From Candidatus Zymogenaceae bacterium (GTDB lineage: Bacteria > Desulfobacterota > Zymogenia > Zymogenales > Zymogenaceae), in assembly GCA_016933535.1 (NCBI GenBank), contig JAFGAS010000061.1, forward strand, positions 1 to 64,000: a DNA stretch of 64,000 nucleotides, in the 5' to 3' direction. Both the position numbers and the translations under genes were made by a program. Of the stretch, positions 63,501 to 64,000 are shown piece by piece; position 1 is the first letter of the stretch; each line of letters begins with the position of its first letter. The notes beneath the pieces are model-generated. The model was not told where the DNA came from. It ran no database searches and was given only the letters and a program-made list of their open reading frames with translations.

Positions 63501-64000
63501 GGAGCAGTTGATCCGGCTCTCGCCCACCGATTTCTATCAGAAGGCCGCTGAACGGAAGGCATTTTCTGATAGGCTCCTCAAAGCGGACAGAGTTTCCGGG
63601 CAGGAGCTTCGTCTCAAGAAGCTCGACGGGACGCCCCTCTGGGGGTCAGTGACGGCGCGGGTTGTGTACGACGCAAAAGACAGGCCCGCATATTTCGATT
63701 GCACGTTGGAGGATATAACCGAAAGAAAGGATGCCGAGGAAACCGTAAGAGAGTCGGAAGAAAAATTCCGCAACTTCTTCGAAACGTCCCGGGATATTGT
63801 CTTCATCACGTCCCGGGATGAGGCCATCCTTGATATTAACAGCGCCTTTGAGGAGATACTCGGATATACGAGAAAAGAAACGCTCTTAAAAAACGTCACG
63901 TTCTTATATAAGAATCCTCAGGATTGGGATCGATTCCGGGGGGCCGTCGACGGTCTTGGTTCTGTCAGGGATTTCGAAGCGACCTTACGGCGGAAAGACG
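60511..64000 (+). CDS. Receiver-PAS-GAF multi-sensor protein (partial, runs off window)
   Basis: At least 1163 residues are visible and the frame is still open. A receiver domain comes first (E11, D12, D57 in IVSDYSLP, T85, K107). Seven PAS/PAC units follow, starting near residues 145, 275, 395, 525, 650, 960 and 1080, with a GAF domain between the fifth and sixth (about 775-945). The second, third and fifth PAS units are close copies: each has an EDIxYxxD-type core, a FLxxASxExAAGIFKKQ-like stretch and V/LFELDFY. The C-terminal output, probably a histidine kinase, lies outside the window. The start is ATG at 60511 after AGGTGA. Confidence 0.9.
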   Translation, partial: MDKPTRILIVEDVAADAELAQREINKDLKPCDYRVVETKEEFLDALETFRPDLIVSDYSLPTFDGMTALKLTLDKTPATPLIILTGSQNEDIAVGCIKAGAADYVLKDSIRRLGPAIASALEVKRVRLEKERAEASLRENEERYRIITENMSDTVWIMDMDFRTTFISPSVVTTRGYTFEELREMPLEKQVTPRSLKIALDVIAEEMTPERLNDESLTISRTLDLEFYRKDGSTLWSEITMTVVRDADVRPDGLLCVGRDITERREAERTIRESERKYRELVENIEDIVYIVDGHGNMIFLNGAAERFFGYSRQETYGRNFAEFLVPASLETAAGIFKKQLAGQDVGVFELDFYDRDKNIRTLETREKMIWEGNRVVEVQGIGRDATEKKKAEEALRESEERYRDLVENIEDIIYVTDEQGRLAFLNGAGEQFIGYPRDEILGRRFADFLTAESIENAAGIFKRQRDGEDVGVFELDFYAADNVIKTVETREKLNWNGDRIVQFQGIGRDVTQRKRALKALHESEERYRELLELAPVGIAVQSEGRIVFTNPAGAAIIGAGSPEEVTGREIAEIIHPDHIKKTRERISRMMAGEQGVYPAENVYVKLDGTPIPVDVIAASITYRGKPAIQVIVTDISKRREAERAISESEERYRELVESIDDLIYITDGTGKLVYLNKALERVSGYTRDELLQKNYMDLLTPDSLKKAVGLFKKQKKGEDIGLFELSIIDKDGKIKILEAREQIVWEGDRIVKTRGFGRDITERKNAEERINHLNRVLESIRNIDQLIVRVKDRQTLLAGACEILCEVSGYYFVWIGLVGEEDKRVRPAAHWGFEDGYLKDITVTWDDSPTGRGPMGTAIRTGKTCVFNDIANSPDFRPWQDDAIKRGYRSTMAIPIMVNKRVYGALGVYSDLVNSFNDEEAASLVEMAEDIAFALSAIETEAERRRSEEALAESEERYRSLIDNIPIGIYRNTPGKKGNFIFCNRALLDMLGVSSQEQLIRLSPTDFYQKAAERKAFSDRLLKADRVSGQELRLKKLDGTPLWGSVTARVVYDAKDRPAYFDCTLEDITERKDAEETVRESEEKFRNFFETSRDIVFITSRDEAILDINSAFEEILGYTRKETLLKNVTFLYKNPQDWDRFRGAVDGLGSVRDFEATLRRKD

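Overview
The window is a GC-rich, densely coded stretch of a bacterial chromosome. The cell is evidently Gram-negative: there is an Mla-type outer-membrane lipid transport set (mlaE, mlaF, mlaD), lipoprotein maturation genes (lspA, lgt), several predicted lipoproteins, and a family 25 glycosyltransferase of the kind that modifies lipopolysaccharide. The gene mix (TCA-type enzymes, ADP-forming acyl-CoA synthetase subunit, ATC hydrolase, selA, long PAS/GAF sensor proteins, many short intergenic repeats containing CATTGCGAGG and CGCAATGAC) resembles Desulfobacterota/Deltaproteobacteria-like genomes. No rRNA or tRNA is present, so the lineage is an inference.

Layout. 1-2435: end of ileS, then lspA, lgt and a small membrane protein, closed by a perfect terminator. 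2436-3447: repeat-rich, gene-free. 3448-4592: two tandem secreted Cache-domain proteins on the minus strand. 4913-8875: PrsW-like protease, a lipoprotein and mlaE-mlaF-mlaD. 8884-12877: aconitase-family small subunit, NADP isocitrate dehydrogenase, malate dehydrogenase and the fumarase alpha subunit, with the partner aconitase and fumarase subunits absent. 13165-13608: hicB followed by a frameshifted hicA. 13973-16657 (minus): VIT-like membrane protein, ATC hydrolase and the acyl-CoA synthetase alpha subunit. 17035-22592: a five-gene peptide/nickel-type ABC importer behind a consensus promoter, with a terminator-like hairpin after the binding-protein gene. 22761-23456 (minus): an AraC-type regulator with a degenerate receiver. 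23944-26092: rph, rdgB and a QueG-like iron-sulfur protein. 26277-29072: a methyltransferase bracketed by two copies of the 3' end of a beta-CASP nuclease gene. 29616-35622: MEMO-like, histone-deacetylase-like, phosphotransferase/P-loop kinase, PfkB kinase and a secreted tandem beta-sandwich protein. 35800-38436: selA, an EF-Tu domain-2-like small protein and an ECF-type ATPase. 38433-48380: an envelope cluster built around a 1548-residue alpha-2-macroglobulin. 48493-52183: a lipoprotein and two glycosyltransferases. 52445-56679: CHASE2-adenylate cyclase, rsmE, RDD protein and enoyl-CoA hydratase. 57111-64000: a PAS histidine kinase, a single-domain response regulator and a very large receiver-PAS-GAF protein that runs off the window.

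How the genes work together. Three themes stand out: envelope maintenance (lipoprotein maturation, Mla, macroglobulin cluster, glycosyltransferases), central carbon flow around citrate, 2-oxoglutarate and malate, and sensing (Cache proteins, cyclase, pseudo-receiver regulator, PAS cluster). The best candidates for something not yet described are the macroglobulin cluster, with its dedicated transpeptidase-fold lipoprotein and a peptidase-like protein lacking its second zinc histidine, and the MEMO/deacetylase/kinase cluster. No CRISPR array, prophage or intact insertion sequence was seen.
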